From Mucilaginibacter gracilis (GTDB lineage Bacteria; Bacteroidota; Bacteroidia; Sphingobacteriales; Sphingobacteriaceae), in contig NZ_RBKU01000001.1 of NCBI RefSeq assembly GCF_003633615.1, positions 1,116,001 through 1,180,000 on the forward strand: a stretch of DNA of 64,000 nt. Reading direction: 5' to 3'. Made by a program: the position numbers and the translations under genes. A model generated the notes under the pieces. The model was not told where the DNA came from. It did not search any database and was given only the letters and a program-made list of their open reading frames with translations. Position 1 is the stretch's first letter; the number at the start of each line of letters is the position of its first letter. Positions 1 through 9,699 of the stretch are shown here, in pieces.

Positions 1-699
1 GTTACTAGTTTCTTTAATTCTTCCCTTTTCACCGCGTAAATACTTGCCCGATAAGGCCCCGCCGGCTAAGGGCGCCCAGGGTAATACCGTCATGTTATAA
101 TGTTGCGCCATGGGTATCAGCTCTCGTTCTACAGTACGTTGTACCAAGCTGTATTCAACCTGCAAGCCAATAAACTGGCTCCAGCCCATTAAATCAGCCA
201 TTGTATTAGCTTTTGATACCACCCAGGCTGGCGTGTCTGATATGCCGATGTACATAATTTTGCCCTGCTTCACCAAATCGTCAAGGCCGCGTAGCACCTC
301 GTCAACCGGGGTCAAATTATCCCATATATGCAAATACATCAAGTCTATGTATTCGGTTTTTAACCGCTTTAAACTGGCTTCAACGCTGTTCATCATGTTT
401 TTGCGGCTATTGCCGCTTGCGTTTGGATGCTTTGTGTTTTCGTAAAGGCTATACTTTGTGGCCACCACGTAGTTATCGCGTTCGGAAGCAATAAATTCGC
501 TTAAAAAAACTTCGCTTGTACCCTGGGTATAAATGTTAGCCGTATCTAAAAAGTTGCCTCCGGCATTAACATAGGTATCAAATACCTGCTTACTTACTTG
601 TTTATCGGCACCCCAGCCATTCTCGGTACCAAAACCCATAGTACCCAGGCACAACTCGGATACCTTAAGGCCCGATCGTCCTAAAGTTTTATATTTCAT
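1..699 (-). CDS. Aldo/keto reductase, C-terminal part beyond window
   Basis: NAD(P)H-dependent aldo/keto reductase, truncated by the left window edge; 233 N-terminal residues are visible. The protein begins MKYKTLGRSGLKVSELCLGT, typical of the family. The catalytic tetrad can be read as Asp52, Tyr57 (in LDTANIYTQG), Lys82 (VVATKYS) and His124 (LMYLHIWD). The reading frame stays open to base 1. The start ATG (697-699) lies inside the 3' end of the upstream permease gene, overlapping it by 11 bp, so the two are probably co-transcribed and translationally coupled. The substrate cannot be told from sequence; the YTQGTSE signature suits the broad class of small-aldehyde or ketosugar reductases. 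Confidence 0.9.
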   Translation of the reverse strand, partial: MKYKTLGRSGLKVSELCLGTMGFGTENGWGADKQVSKQVFDTYVNAGGNFLDTANIYTQGTSEVFLSEFIASERDNYVVATKYSLYENTKHPNASGNSRKNMMNSVEASLKRLKTEYIDLMYLHIWDNLTPVDEVLRGLDDLVKQGKIMYIGISDTPAWVVSKANTMADLMGWSQFIGLQVEYSLVQRTVERELIPMAQHYNMTVLPWAPLAGGALSGKYLRGEKGRIKETSN

Positions 700-1885
700 C
701 ATTTTTATTTGGTTTTATATCCTCTGTGCCCACGGCACCGTCATCATCAACAGGCTTAACTAAAATATCTTCCTCTTTCTTTGTGCCCGTTTCCTCCTGC
801 AAATCACTTTTATCGGCAACTGTGTTTACCAATACAGTTTCGTATTCGGTTTCATCCCCAAATAACAATCCCCAGGGTTTCAGTCCGTCAATACGGTCGA
901 AAACAATTTTTATTATTGCCATAACCGGGATAGCCAAAAACATGCCCGATATACCCCATATCATTTCGCCCACCACTACGCCTAATACTACCACCAGGGC
1001 ATTCAATCTAACTTTTGAGCCCACTATACGGGGCATAATAATGTTGCTATCTATCAAGTGTACGCCTACTATACTGGCCGCAACTTCAATGGCTTTGGTA
1101 GAGCCCAATGTACCCAGCGTTAAAAAAGCGCTGATGGCCATAGCTGTAAATATACCAACATAGGGTATAAGGTTAAAAATACAAGTAATAAGGGCCAGCA
1201 AAAAGGCGTATTTTACGCCTAAAAACGTAAGCAACCCAAAAACAATTACACAAACGGTAATCATCTCTAAAAACAAACCCGATATATACTTTTTCATGAT
1301 ATATTGAATTTGCTCGGCTACATCAAAAACCAAAACCTCGCTATCATCACCAAAAGCTTTTAGTAAAAAGCTTATTAATATTTTGCGGTAAAACAGCACA
1401 AAAAAGGTGTAGATAAAAATAAAAACCAGGAACAGCACTATCGACGAAACCGACAAAAACGTAGAACCTATTACGGACGCACCAACGGCATTGGCTTCTT
1501 TTTTAGCACTGTTTATTTGCTGATTCACATTCATGTGAAACTCGTTTACAAGCCAGCGGTGTAATTGGTCGCCAATTTGTGTAAGCTCAGCCTGAATTTT
1601 TGGCCAATCATCAGCCAAATTGCTTATTTGGCGGCCAATAAGGTAACCTATCAGCACCACAAAAGCGGTAAATAAAATTACCGAAAGCATGCAGGCAGCC
1701 GCCCGCGGCAAACGGCATTTATATTGCAAAAACCTTGCTAATGGCAACAAAAGCATAGCAAACAAAAACGAAAAAACCAGCGGGGCCAACAAATCTTTCC
1801 CCAAAATAGCCATGTAGCCTATACACAGCAGTATAATTAACACAAATGCAAATTTGGCGTAATAGGGTAAGGCGGTTGGTTTCAT
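689..1885 (-). CDS. AI-2E family (PerM-type) membrane permease
   Basis: 398-residue integral membrane protein of the AI-2E/UPF0118 family, whose members include the exporter TqsA and Na+/H+ antiporters; the substrate here is unknown. Hydrophobic segments lie near residues 10-60, then a long soluble stretch (about 85-150), then five or more helices to about 330, including the conserved stretch LITCIFNLIPYVGIFTAM. A charged 45-residue tail rich in Lys, Asp and Glu follows. I start it at the ATG at 1883-1885, because the 35 extra residues of the longest frame are not family-like and the membrane segment begins right after this Met. It overlaps the aldo/keto reductase by 11 bp and is divergent from uvrC. 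Confidence 0.85.
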   Translation of the reverse strand: MKPTALPYYAKFAFVLIILLCIGYMAILGKDLLAPLVFSFLFAMLLLPLARFLQYKCRLPRAAACMLSVILFTAFVVLIGYLIGRQISNLADDWPKIQAELTQIGDQLHRWLVNEFHMNVNQQINSAKKEANAVGASVIGSTFLSVSSIVLFLVFIFIYTFFVLFYRKILISFLLKAFGDDSEVLVFDVAEQIQYIMKKYISGLFLEMITVCVIVFGLLTFLGVKYAFLLALITCIFNLIPYVGIFTAMAISAFLTLGTLGSTKAIEVAASIVGVHLIDSNIIMPRIVGSKVRLNALVVVLGVVVGEMIWGISGMFLAIPVMAIIKIVFDRIDGLKPWGLLFGDETEYETVLVNTVADKSDLQEETGTKKEEDILVKPVDDDGAVGTEDIKPNKNDEI

Positions 1886-2028
1886 ATATAAGTAAATGGT
1901 AAAAAAATTATTACAGCGAGCATGAATATAAGCTATTTTGCGGAATATTGCTACAACAATTGTTGGGCCTAATTGCTTTATTAACATCACGTTTTATAAA
2001 AGGATGGCCCAATACCTAAATAAAAATT

Positions 2029-2036
2029 TAATTTTG
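2029..2036 (+). promoter_or_regulatory. Bacteroidota -7 promoter box before uvrC
   Basis: The octamer TAATTTTG matches the Bacteroidota -7 consensus TAnnTTTG and ends 12 nt before the uvrC ATG, which predicts a leader of only a few nucleotides. No clear -33 TTG is seen at the usual 19-21 nt spacing. Confidence 0.5.
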
Positions 2037-2048
2037 CGGCTGTAAACG

Positions 2049-3863
2049 ATGGAAATTTTTGACTACAAGGCCGCATTAAAAAATATTCCGCATAAACCGG
2101 GGGTATACCAATACTGGAATGCCGATAACGAACTGATATATATTGGCAAAGCTAAAGATTTACGCAACCGCGTAGGATCTTACTTTAATAAAGATCATAA
2201 TATTAACGCCAAAACCAAAGTACTGGTAACCAAAATACGCAACATAACCTTTACCATTGTTGATACCGAAGTTGATGCCTGGCTGTTAGAAAACAGTTTG
2301 ATTAAGAAGCACCAACCCCGTTATAATGTTTTGTTAAAAGATGATAAAACCTATCCCTGGATTATCATCAAGAACGAAAACTACCCACGTATTTATTGGA
2401 CGCGAACTATTGTTAGAGACGGATCAAAATACCTTGGGCCATATGCCTCGGTAAGTATGATGCATGCTATTTTAAGCCTGATACGCGAAACTTACCCCTT
2501 GCGCACCTGCAGCCTGCCTTTAACGCCAAAAAACATTGATGCCGGCAAGTTTAAAGTTTGCCTTGAATACCAGCTGGGTAATTGTAAAGGCCCTTGCCAA
2601 AATTACCAAACCGAAGACGACTATGCCCACAATATTGAGGAAATTAAAGATATACTAAACGGCAAAATTAGTGCAGTAATAAGAACCTTAAAAGCCGATA
2701 TTGAAAACGCTGCCACTAACATGAATTTTGAACTGGCGCACCGCTTAAAGCGCAAGTTTGATTTATTGGAGAACTACCAAAGCAAATCAACAGTGGTTAA
2801 TTCGTCAATTACTGATATTGATGTATTTAGCATCGCATCCGAAGAAAAATATGCTTTTGTTAACTTTTTAAAAGTAATGAATGGCACCATCATCCAAACG
2901 CAAACCATCGAACTCAAAAAACGGCTTGACGAGGACGATGAAGATCTGCTAACTTTTGCCATCACCGAATTTAGAAACCGCTACAGTAGCCAATCTAAGG
3001 AAATCATTGTTCCATTTGATATCGACCTTGACGACGCCAACATCAAATTCACTGTACCTAAGCTTGGTGAAAAGAAAAAACTGCTTGATCTATCGCAAAA
3101 AAACGTTACTTTTTTTAAACGCGATAAAATAGAACAATACGAAAAACTTAATCCCGAAGTACGGTCCGAACGGCTTCTCACTCAAATGATGAAGGATTTG
3201 CGGATGAACCAACTGCCCCGACATATTGAGTGTTTTGATAACTCAAACTTTCAGGGTAAATATCCGGTATCGGCAATTGTGGTATTTAGGGATGGTAAGC
3301 CATCAAAAAAAGATTATCGCCACTTTAACGTAAAAACTGTTGAAGGCCCCAACGATTTTGCAACCATGGAAGAGGCTGTTCACCGCCGCTACCGGCGCAT
3401 GCTGGATGAAGGCACCGAATTACCGCAACTCATCGTTATTGATGGTGGCAAGGGCCAGTTATCATCAGCATTAAAAAGTTTAAAATTGCTGGGTATTGAA
3501 AAACAGATAACCGTTATTGGTATAGCCAAACGCTTAGAAGAGTTATTTTACCCCGGCGACCAATACCCGATGTACCTGGATAAAAAATCGGAAACGCTCA
3601 AGGTTATACAGTACCTGCGTGATGAGGCTCACCGTTTTGGGATAACTTTTCACCGTAAAAAACGAGATAAAGGCACCCTGGCTACCGAGCTTGAACTGAT
3701 AGATGGTATAGGAAAAACGTCGGCCGATAAGCTTTTAAAGTACTTTAAATCGGTGAAAAAAATACAGTTGGCCACCGAAGATGAATTACTCGAAGTTGTA
3801 AATACTAAACAGGCAAAAGCTATTACGGCCTATTTCACAAACAATAAAGCCACAAACGAGTAA
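2049..3863 (+). CDS. uvrC: Excinuclease ABC subunit C (UvrC)
   Basis: 604 residues, the usual UvrC length. UvrC makes the two incisions flanking a lesion in nucleotide excision repair together with UvrA and UvrB. Domains in order: the GIY-YIG nuclease (residues about 13-92, with HKPGVYQYW and LIYIGKAKDLRNRVGSYF), a four-cysteine region (TCSL, KVCLEYQLGNCKGPC) that matches the reported iron-sulfur cluster site, the UvrB-binding UVR motif (about 210-248, with NFELAHRLKRKFD), the RNase-H-like second nuclease (about 393-430, with ECFDNSNFQG), and a C-terminal helix-hairpin-helix (LIDGIGKTSADKLLKYF). It is a single gene, divergent from the permease and convergent with gldN. Confidence 0.97.
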   Translation: MEIFDYKAALKNIPHKPGVYQYWNADNELIYIGKAKDLRNRVGSYFNKDHNINAKTKVLVTKIRNITFTIVDTEVDAWLLENSLIKKHQPRYNVLLKDDKTYPWIIIKNENYPRIYWTRTIVRDGSKYLGPYASVSMMHAILSLIRETYPLRTCSLPLTPKNIDAGKFKVCLEYQLGNCKGPCQNYQTEDDYAHNIEEIKDILNGKISAVIRTLKADIENAATNMNFELAHRLKRKFDLLENYQSKSTVVNSSITDIDVFSIASEEKYAFVNFLKVMNGTIIQTQTIELKKRLDEDDEDLLTFAITEFRNRYSSQSKEIIVPFDIDLDDANIKFTVPKLGEKKKLLDLSQKNVTFFKRDKIEQYEKLNPEVRSERLLTQMMKDLRMNQLPRHIECFDNSNFQGKYPVSAIVVFRDGKPSKKDYRHFNVKTVEGPNDFATMEEAVHRRYRRMLDEGTELPQLIVIDGGKGQLSSALKSLKLLGIEKQITVIGIAKRLEELFYPGDQYPMYLDKKSETLKVIQYLRDEAHRFGITFHRKKRDKGTLATELELIDGIGKTSADKLLKYFKSVKKIQLATEDELLEVVNTKQAKAITAYFTNNKATNE

Positions 3864-3897
3864 ACGCTGTGGCTTTAAAAGTAATATTATTAATGGT

Positions 3898-4896
3898 TTA
3901 GTATTGCCATAAATTAAGCTCGTAATCCATAAGCGATTTTTTAATGCGCTCTGCTTCGTAAAGCCTATCAATTCCTTGCTTGTAATCTTTTATACGCTCG
4001 TCTTTATCGTTTGATACTTTAACAATGTAACTGCTAAAAATACGCTTAGCAAAAATTTGATCGTAATTTAAGTTTGAAGCATCGTTGTATTTTGTAAATG
4101 CTTCTTTAGCGGCCAAAATTGGCCGGGCCTCTGGGAAGTATATCCAAAACGCTGGCTGATAATCTTCCAACTTGCTACCGGCTACCTTGAGCTGAATAAG
4201 CGGGGCAATGCCGATAATATGAGGTTTAAATTCGCCGCGTTGCTTATCAAATATCCAATCCTCCTTAATGCGGAACTTTACCACACTATCGGGGTTAAAC
4301 TCCGACATGCGCCTTTCGGTTCCGGTTACTTCGCCCGTGTTTGGGTCTATTTTAGAAACTAATACACTATCCGATAGCTTCAAAAGCGTTTCCTTGCTGG
4401 TTAACGGTATTGCAAAATTGTCACCACCGGGGCATTCCTTTGTTGGCGAAGCATCAAAAGCGCGCAATTCGTCGTTCTTAATGGCATCCATCAAAACATC
4501 AATCAACCTGGCCTGCGGTGCAGCCATATATTGGTTCATTTTTTCGCGCAAATCAATTTCGCGCCAAACACGTTTTTGATATACAACATCGGCTTCGCGT
4601 ATAGTTGCATATGCAACAGGCTGGGCACTTACAATATCGGTTTTTTTATAAACGCCGTCAATAGGCCTGTCAACCGGTATAGCCGCAATTACTTTTTTCG
4701 TTGTATCAACCAAAGCAGTCTGGGTTACAGCACTCACCTGGGTATTACTAACAGGAACAGGCAAGGAAACATTAGTTGGCACCGCAGTCTTTGTTTTTGA
4801 AACCGCTTTTTTATTTTTTGCCTTAGTACCTTTTTTTTGCGCAAAAGTACCACCAACCAAACTTAAAAACAGTAAAACTAATATCCCCTTTTTCAT
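3898..4896 (-). CDS. gldN: T9SS ring protein GldN/PorN
   Basis: 332 residues with a clear signal peptide (MKKGILVLLFLSLVGGTFAQ). It is identified as GldN by its place as the last gene of the gldKLMN order and by GldN-like sequence, for example ADVVYQKRVWREIDLREKMN followed by IKEDWIFDKQRGEFKPHIIG. In the known system PorN/GldN binds PorK/GldK to form large periplasmic rings next to the outer membrane, and contacts the periplasmic domain of GldM. The N-terminal 75 residues after the signal are Lys/Thr/Val-rich and look disordered. The gap to gldM is 33 nt, consistent with one operon. The gene ends convergently with uvrC with only 34 nt between stops. Confidence 0.93.
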   Translation of the reverse strand: MKKGILVLLFLSLVGGTFAQKKGTKAKNKKAVSKTKTAVPTNVSLPVPVSNTQVSAVTQTALVDTTKKVIAAIPVDRPIDGVYKKTDIVSAQPVAYATIREADVVYQKRVWREIDLREKMNQYMAAPQARLIDVLMDAIKNDELRAFDASPTKECPGGDNFAIPLTSKETLLKLSDSVLVSKIDPNTGEVTGTERRMSEFNPDSVVKFRIKEDWIFDKQRGEFKPHIIGIAPLIQLKVAGSKLEDYQPAFWIYFPEARPILAAKEAFTKYNDASNLNYDQIFAKRIFSSYIVKVSNDKDERIKDYKQGIDRLYEAERIKKSLMDYELNLWQY

Positions 4897-4929
4897 AAAC
4901 CCTATCCTAAACCTTTTACTAAGTAATAA

Positions 4930-6471
4930 TTACTGCGCCTTAAATATAATAGGATCCAAAGCACGTTGTGAGCCATCCGGACCTACGGCTACAATATCAT
5001 CAAAATATACTGTTGAACCGGGTGTGATGCTCGATAAAGCAAGTTTTTGTGCGGGCGAAAGCTCGGCACTGTTACTTGTAGATACAACAGCATCCTGGTG
5101 CGGTTTTGCCACAAACAATTTAAAGCTTTTAACAACAAATTTGGCATCAAACTCAAAGTTTTCAAGCTTGGCAAATAGTTTTTCTTGAGCCCTTAAATTT
5201 ACAGCAGGTGACGAACCACCGCTTTTGCCTCCAAATTGAGCCTTAGGATCGGGAATACGTTTAACCCTGAATTTTGTAGAACCCAGAGATAACACTTTAC
5301 CTTTCACCAACTCGGCAGAAATATTAACCGTTGCCTCGCCAATAGAGGTAACCTTAGCCTCGTAATGGCCATTAGAGCCACTTAAAGAGCCACCGCCGCC
5401 AGAAATAGTAACATGCAGTTTTTCTACAGGTATACCTGGTGCCGAAACAGATAAAGGGTTTGATACACCTGTGTATAAAACATTCATTTTATCAGGAGAT
5501 ACAACCGCAGATGGTTTAGCTACCTGGTAAGTTTGGGGTGCAGTGGTATAGGTTTTTACCGTACCATCGGTTTGTTTAACAGTAATGGTACCGGTCCAGG
5601 TTTTAATACCTTCGCTGCTGGTGCTGCCGGTGTATACACCTTTGCCATCAACAATAGGTAACTTGCTGCCGCCTACGGTTACGTAGGGTACAGAGTGCGA
5701 ATCTGAAGCTGTTAAAAACACTTGTGCAGTGTAGGGCTGGCCACCAACTATTACATAACTTGTAGGCGCCACGGCTACTGCTTCAAACTTATCAAGGTTT
5801 ACAACAGCCTGGTCAAACTTGCTTAACAATTTCTTAGTAACTGCCGATTCGTCGTTCTTAGCGTCTGATTGTATTTTGATCAAAGTGGTCATCACAGCAG
5901 CAACTGGTATATTAGGACCAAAATAAGCTTCTTCCCACGATTTTTCCGGAACTCCGTTTGCATGAGGAGGAGCTTGAGCGTCTAATGATAAACTCATTGC
6001 AGCACGATCTTTAGGATCAACCAAATCAAGCAACTTAGAGCGGGTTTCCAAAATATCTTTACGTAGCTGGGCACCCTTCTCGTTTTTAATCATCAAACGT
6101 TCCGATGCTTCCATGTCGTCGCGTCCTTTGTAATCACCAGTTGCCTCGTCCATACCTCCGCTGTTTTTCACCAGCTCAGTTTTTAACTCTTCTACTTCGT
6201 CGTAAAGTTTTTTAGCCAATGCTGTGGCCGTTTGTGCCTTCGCATAAATTGGTTTAGCTTTTTCAGGCTCATCCTTTAAATGTTTCTCGAAGGCCGTATA
6301 GTTTTGGTCGATGCTACTTTGAACGTTTTTGGTTGACGTTGAAAGGCTATCACCTATTTTCTTGAATGCATCCAACAAATTCTCTGGTACGTTAAGCGCA
6401 ATTAAGCCCAACAACACCAGATACAAAATGTTGATCATTCGCTGTCTGGGGGTCTGTTTACCTGCAGCCAT
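4930..6471 (-). CDS. gldM: T9SS motor protein GldM/PorM
   Basis: 513 residues, the usual size. There is one N-terminal transmembrane helix (about residues 12-28, ILYLVLLGLIALNV) and then a long periplasmic region. In known GldM structures this region is a dimer of four stacked domains; here a helical part (about 35-225) is followed by beta-rich, Ig-like parts, for example TSYVIVGGQPYTAQVFL and a KFRVKRIPDPKAQFGG stretch. With GldL it forms the proton-driven inner-membrane motor that spans the periplasm to the GldK/GldN ring. The start MAAGKQTPRQRMINILYLVL is typical of the family. Gap to gldL 42 nt, to gldN 33 nt. Confidence 0.96.
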   Translation of the reverse strand: MAAGKQTPRQRMINILYLVLLGLIALNVPENLLDAFKKIGDSLSTSTKNVQSSIDQNYTAFEKHLKDEPEKAKPIYAKAQTATALAKKLYDEVEELKTELVKNSGGMDEATGDYKGRDDMEASERLMIKNEKGAQLRKDILETRSKLLDLVDPKDRAAMSLSLDAQAPPHANGVPEKSWEEAYFGPNIPVAAVMTTLIKIQSDAKNDESAVTKKLLSKFDQAVVNLDKFEAVAVAPTSYVIVGGQPYTAQVFLTASDSHSVPYVTVGGSKLPIVDGKGVYTGSTSSEGIKTWTGTITVKQTDGTVKTYTTAPQTYQVAKPSAVVSPDKMNVLYTGVSNPLSVSAPGIPVEKLHVTISGGGGSLSGSNGHYEAKVTSIGEATVNISAELVKGKVLSLGSTKFRVKRIPDPKAQFGGKSGGSSPAVNLRAQEKLFAKLENFEFDAKFVVKSFKLFVAKPHQDAVVSTSNSAELSPAQKLALSSITPGSTVYFDDIVAVGPDGSQRALDPIIFKAQ

Positions 6472-6513
6472 ATCTTATCTGTTAATTATTATAAGGTTGA
6501 TTATTGGACAATA

Positions 6514-7302
6514 TTATTTACCTATCGGCGCATTCATTGCAGATAGCATATTGCCATATACAGAGTTTAATGAAGCTACATTTTTTGCTAAACGGCTAAC
6601 TTCGTCTTTAAATCTCTTAGAATCATCAACAGCTTCGGTAAAGCCTTTCATGGTGGTGCCTAAATTTTCGTAAAAAGCACTCATTGATTTAAGGTGTTTG
6701 TTCGAATCCTGTAACTCAAGCTCATAAACTGCATTTAACGATGACAAGTTTTTAGCAAGCTTGGTTATCTCGTCATGATACGCTTTAGAATCGATATTGG
6801 TATTACCCAATTCAATTAAACCGGCAGATGCCTTAGTAAAAGCAGTGTTAAGGTTATCGTAACTAATGGTTGCTGCCTTTATTTTAGTAGTAAACTCTTG
6901 TGTAGCTGTACCGGCATCGGCAACTTTAGTTATTGTGCTTACTTTATCGCCAAATGATTTTAAGCCTTCGCCTAAGCTGCTTATCAATTCGGGGCCTATT
7001 TTAGCATCAGCCATTAATTTATCTAATGATGCGGCTGTACCTGCAACCGGTTTTGGAGCAACAACCTTTGCAGGTGCATCGCCCTTTAACTCTGGGTATA
7101 CTAAAGTCCAATCCGGATCAACTGGTTCTTGTTGAAATCCAATTAAAAAGAATAATACTGCTTCGGCGCCTAACCCAAGCGTAATGAAGTACTCTGAATA
7201 ACGCCAGTGTTGTATTTTAAACAACAAGCCAATAATTACTATTGTTGCACCCCAGGATACGATATTACCTATCCCGATCTTTGATTTTTCTACGCCAGCC
7301 AT
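6514..7302 (-). CDS. gldL: T9SS motor protein GldL/PorL
   Basis: 262 residues. Two closely spaced transmembrane helices lie at the N terminus (about residues 13-31, IVSWGATIVIIGLLFKIQHW, and about 36-56, TLGLGAEAVLFFLIGFQ), followed by a cytoplasmic helical tail. The Glu in the second helix (GLGAEAVLF) corresponds to the membrane-embedded acidic residue implicated in proton coupling in this family. The tail contains two similar helical segments with internal repetition (LAKNLSSLNAVYELEL near residue 190 and LAKNVASLNSVYGNML near 240), probably coiled-coil. It pairs with GldM to form the rotary motor that energises type IX secretion and gliding. Confidence 0.95.
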   Translation of the reverse strand: MAGVEKSKIGIGNIVSWGATIVIIGLLFKIQHWRYSEYFITLGLGAEAVLFFLIGFQQEPVDPDWTLVYPELKGDAPAKVVAPKPVAGTAASLDKLMADAKIGPELISSLGEGLKSFGDKVSTITKVADAGTATQEFTTKIKAATISYDNLNTAFTKASAGLIELGNTNIDSKAYHDEITKLAKNLSSLNAVYELELQDSNKHLKSMSAFYENLGTTMKGFTEAVDDSKRFKDEVSRLAKNVASLNSVYGNMLSAMNAPIGK

Positions 7303-7357
7303 ACTTTTAATTAATTAAATTGTTTTTTTTAGTTAAAATGAATTATCGTTTTTTGAT

Positions 7358-8671
7358 TTAGTTTCTATCTTTAATATCGCGACCGATAAACGAAGTTACG
7401 CAACGGAAGCCGATATAAGCTTTTGCTGTATCTTGATACTCATAAGTGCGGGTAGAGTTTTGCAAAAAATAACCCACATCTTTAAAAGATCCGCCTCTAA
7501 CAACCTTACGTTTTTTAACTTCGGGGTCTGTTGCTTTAGCATTATAGGTGAACGATGGGTTTAAATCGCTCACAACGCTGGATGAAGCTTCGTCATAAGC
7601 AGATGAGGTCCACTCGGCAACGTTGCCTGCCATGTTATACAACCCGTAGTCGTTAGGTAAATAAGCATTTACCTTTACAGTCATTAATCCGCCATCATCA
7701 GTATAATTACCACGTCCGGGTTTAAAATTGGCCAGTAAACAGCCTTTTGCATTTTTAATGTAAGGGCCACCCCAAGGGTAATTTGTACCTATCCTGCCGC
7801 CGCGGGCTGCGTATTCAAATTGCGCATCAGATGGCAAATCGTATGGTAAACGCGATTGTGTTAAATGTCTGCCGTCTTGAGCGGCTGCATCTTGCAGTTT
7901 GGTGCGCCAAACCGTAAATGCACGCGCTTGCCTCCAGGTTACGCCAACAACCGGATAATTTTGATAAGCCGGGTGCGAAAAATAGCCCTGAGCATAAGGC
8001 TCATTTGCCGAATAGGTAAAATTACGCAACCAAACCAATGTATCGGGATATATGGCAAGCGAATCGCGGAGTATAAAGTCCGAGCGTTTCATCTTTTTAT
8101 CATTTTGATGATTGGCGGCATCCCTCAGCATATATATGGCGTAGCTATATTTCAATCGGCTAACGTCTATCTCATTACGGTCAAAAACCCTGTCGTCGCC
8201 CTGGTAGTACATGTTTTCCAGCTTGCTTGTTGTGTTTTGGCCTTTTTTATTTTTAAAAGGTGGGTTTTTAGCAACGTAATCCCAATCAATATACTTGCGG
8301 CTGTTTGCAGCAGATTTTGTTGTTCCTTTAGGATGTATGTAATATTTATCGTCGTTTAAATAGCTGGTAATGGCTATCGAGTCGCGCACCCAATTTACAA
8401 ATTGCTTGTATTTTGAGTTTGATAGCTCCATCTCGTCCATATAAAAAGCCGGGATGCTCACCTGCTTATTATCGCCTATTTGCGAAAACGTAATATCCTG
8501 ATCTACCGGGCCCATTAAAAAGCTACCGGCAGGTATATATGCCATTCCGTTTGGCACTTCGGCTCTAAAAGTACGTTGATAAACGCCAACCACTTCCCCA
8601 CGATGGTTGGTATTACAACCTACCATCACAACTCCGGCCACTAAAAAAACTATGAAATAGTATAATTTCAT
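7358..8671 (-). CDS. gldK: T9SS ring lipoprotein GldK/PorK
   Basis: 437 residues from the ATG at 8669-8671. I chose this start over the longer frame because it gives a clean lipoprotein signal, MKLYYFIVFLVAGVVMVGC, with the lipobox Cys at residue 19. The rest is a formylglycine-generating-enzyme/sulfatase-modifying fold: VPNGMAYIPAGSFLMGP near the N terminus, VVGVTWRQARAFTVWR in the middle, YNMAGNVAEWTSSAYDE, KVVRGGSF and YIGFRCV near the end. GldK members are structural, forming an outer-membrane-anchored ring with GldN. It is the first gene of the gldKLMN block, 56 nt before gldL. A PorP/SprF gene, which precedes this block in some relatives, is absent here. Confidence 0.95.
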   Translation of the reverse strand: MKLYYFIVFLVAGVVMVGCNTNHRGEVVGVYQRTFRAEVPNGMAYIPAGSFLMGPVDQDITFSQIGDNKQVSIPAFYMDEMELSNSKYKQFVNWVRDSIAITSYLNDDKYYIHPKGTTKSAANSRKYIDWDYVAKNPPFKNKKGQNTTSKLENMYYQGDDRVFDRNEIDVSRLKYSYAIYMLRDAANHQNDKKMKRSDFILRDSLAIYPDTLVWLRNFTYSANEPYAQGYFSHPAYQNYPVVGVTWRQARAFTVWRTKLQDAAAQDGRHLTQSRLPYDLPSDAQFEYAARGGRIGTNYPWGGPYIKNAKGCLLANFKPGRGNYTDDGGLMTVKVNAYLPNDYGLYNMAGNVAEWTSSAYDEASSSVVSDLNPSFTYNAKATDPEVKKRKVVRGGSFKDVGYFLQNSTRTYEYQDTAKAYIGFRCVTSFIGRDIKDRN

Positions 8672-8829
8672 CCTATAATACATCTCCGTTAAAATTATCA
8701 CGTACCATGACGTTTCGAATATACCAAAAACTTTCAATCAGAACCAAAACTTTTTTACTGAGCGATGTATTTTGATTGGTTGAATAACGGCATTTTTTTT
8801 TAAAAGTTGTATTTAAAGTTGAAAAGTGT

Positions 8830-8858
8830 GCGTAAAAGTTATTTGTTAACTTTTACGC
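8830..8858 (-). terminator. Hairpin between hemD and gldK
   Basis: Perfect 12-bp inverted repeat: GCGTAAAAGTTA at 8830-8841 and its complement at 8847-8858, with a 5-nt loop. It lies 57 nt after the hemD stop and about 160 nt before the gldK start. There is no good T-tract, so it may attenuate or protect transcript ends rather than terminate fully. Confidence 0.5.
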
Positions 8859-8914
8859 AGCAAAAAGGGAAAGGGTTGCACGTGTTTATTAAATTAAGAT
8901 TAATAAAACGCTTT

Positions 8915-9673
8915 TTATTTATTCACCAATTTAATGTATTGGTCGAGAGCCATAGTCATGGAAGGGGCCGTTGGGGTGGGCGCCGAAATATCTAATATTA
9001 ACCCGGCATCTAAAACGGCTTTGTGAGTTGTAGCTCCAAAGGCAGCAATGCGGGTATTATTTTGTTTAAAGTCGGGAAAGTTTTTGTATAACGATTGTAT
9101 GCTTGATGGACTAAAGAAAACAATAATATCGTAAAACACTTCGGCCAGGTCAGAGAGGTCACTGCAAACTGTACGAAACAATACGGCTGGAGTAAATTTA
9201 TAGCCATTATCAAGCAAAAACTTTTGGGTTTCTTCAGCCGCAACATCCGAGCAGGGATATAAAAACTTTTCGCCCGAGTGCTTTTTTAAAACTTCGGCCA
9301 GGTCGGCAGCAGTTTGTTTGCCAAAAAATATTTTACGCTTGCGGTACTGAATGTATTTTTGCAAGTACAGTGCAATAGTTTCTGACAGGCAAAAGTATTT
9401 CATATCAGCCGGTACTTCAAAGCGCATCTCTTCGCATATCCTAAAAAAATGGTCGGCCGAGTTGCGGCTTGTAAAAATAATGGCGGTAAAATCGGCAAGG
9501 TTTATCCGCTCTTTACGAAACTCTTTAGCTGGCACACCTTCAACATGGATAAACGACCTGAAATCAATTTTCAGATTGCTTTTTTTAGCCAGTTCAGCGT
9601 AAGGGTTCTTATCTGTATCCGGTTTCGGTAAAGTAACCAATATGCTCTTTACCTTTTTCTTTCTATCTTCCAA
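8915..9673 (-). CDS. hemD: Uroporphyrinogen-III synthase
   Basis: 252 residues. HemD cyclises hydroxymethylbilane to uroporphyrinogen III, the branch-point precursor of haem and other tetrapyrroles. The two alternating lobes expected of the fold can be followed: the N-terminal strand KSILVTLPKPDT, the conserved AIIFTSRNSADHFFRIC near residue 65, YPCSDVAAEETQKFL near 140, and the C-terminal DIIVFFSPSSIQSLYKN and RIAAFGATTHKAVLDAG. Sequence identity between HemD proteins is low, so the call rests on this pattern. It lies 26 nt after the DUF4271 gene and 243 nt before gldK, with a hairpin in between, so co-expression with the T9SS genes is possible but not certain. Confidence 0.88.
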   Translation of the reverse strand: MEDRKKKVKSILVTLPKPDTDKNPYAELAKKSNLKIDFRSFIHVEGVPAKEFRKERINLADFTAIIFTSRNSADHFFRICEEMRFEVPADMKYFCLSETIALYLQKYIQYRKRKIFFGKQTAADLAEVLKKHSGEKFLYPCSDVAAEETQKFLLDNGYKFTPAVLFRTVCSDLSDLAEVFYDIIVFFSPSSIQSLYKNFPDFKQNNTRIAAFGATTHKAVLDAGLILDISAPTPTAPSMTMALDQYIKLVNK

Positions 9674-9699
9674 TTTATACAGTTTTACTCACTTATATC

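Noticed and set aside
7865..8359. 164-residue frame opposite gldK
   Set aside because: It lies fully within a well-supported gene on the other strand, and its composition is not protein-like.
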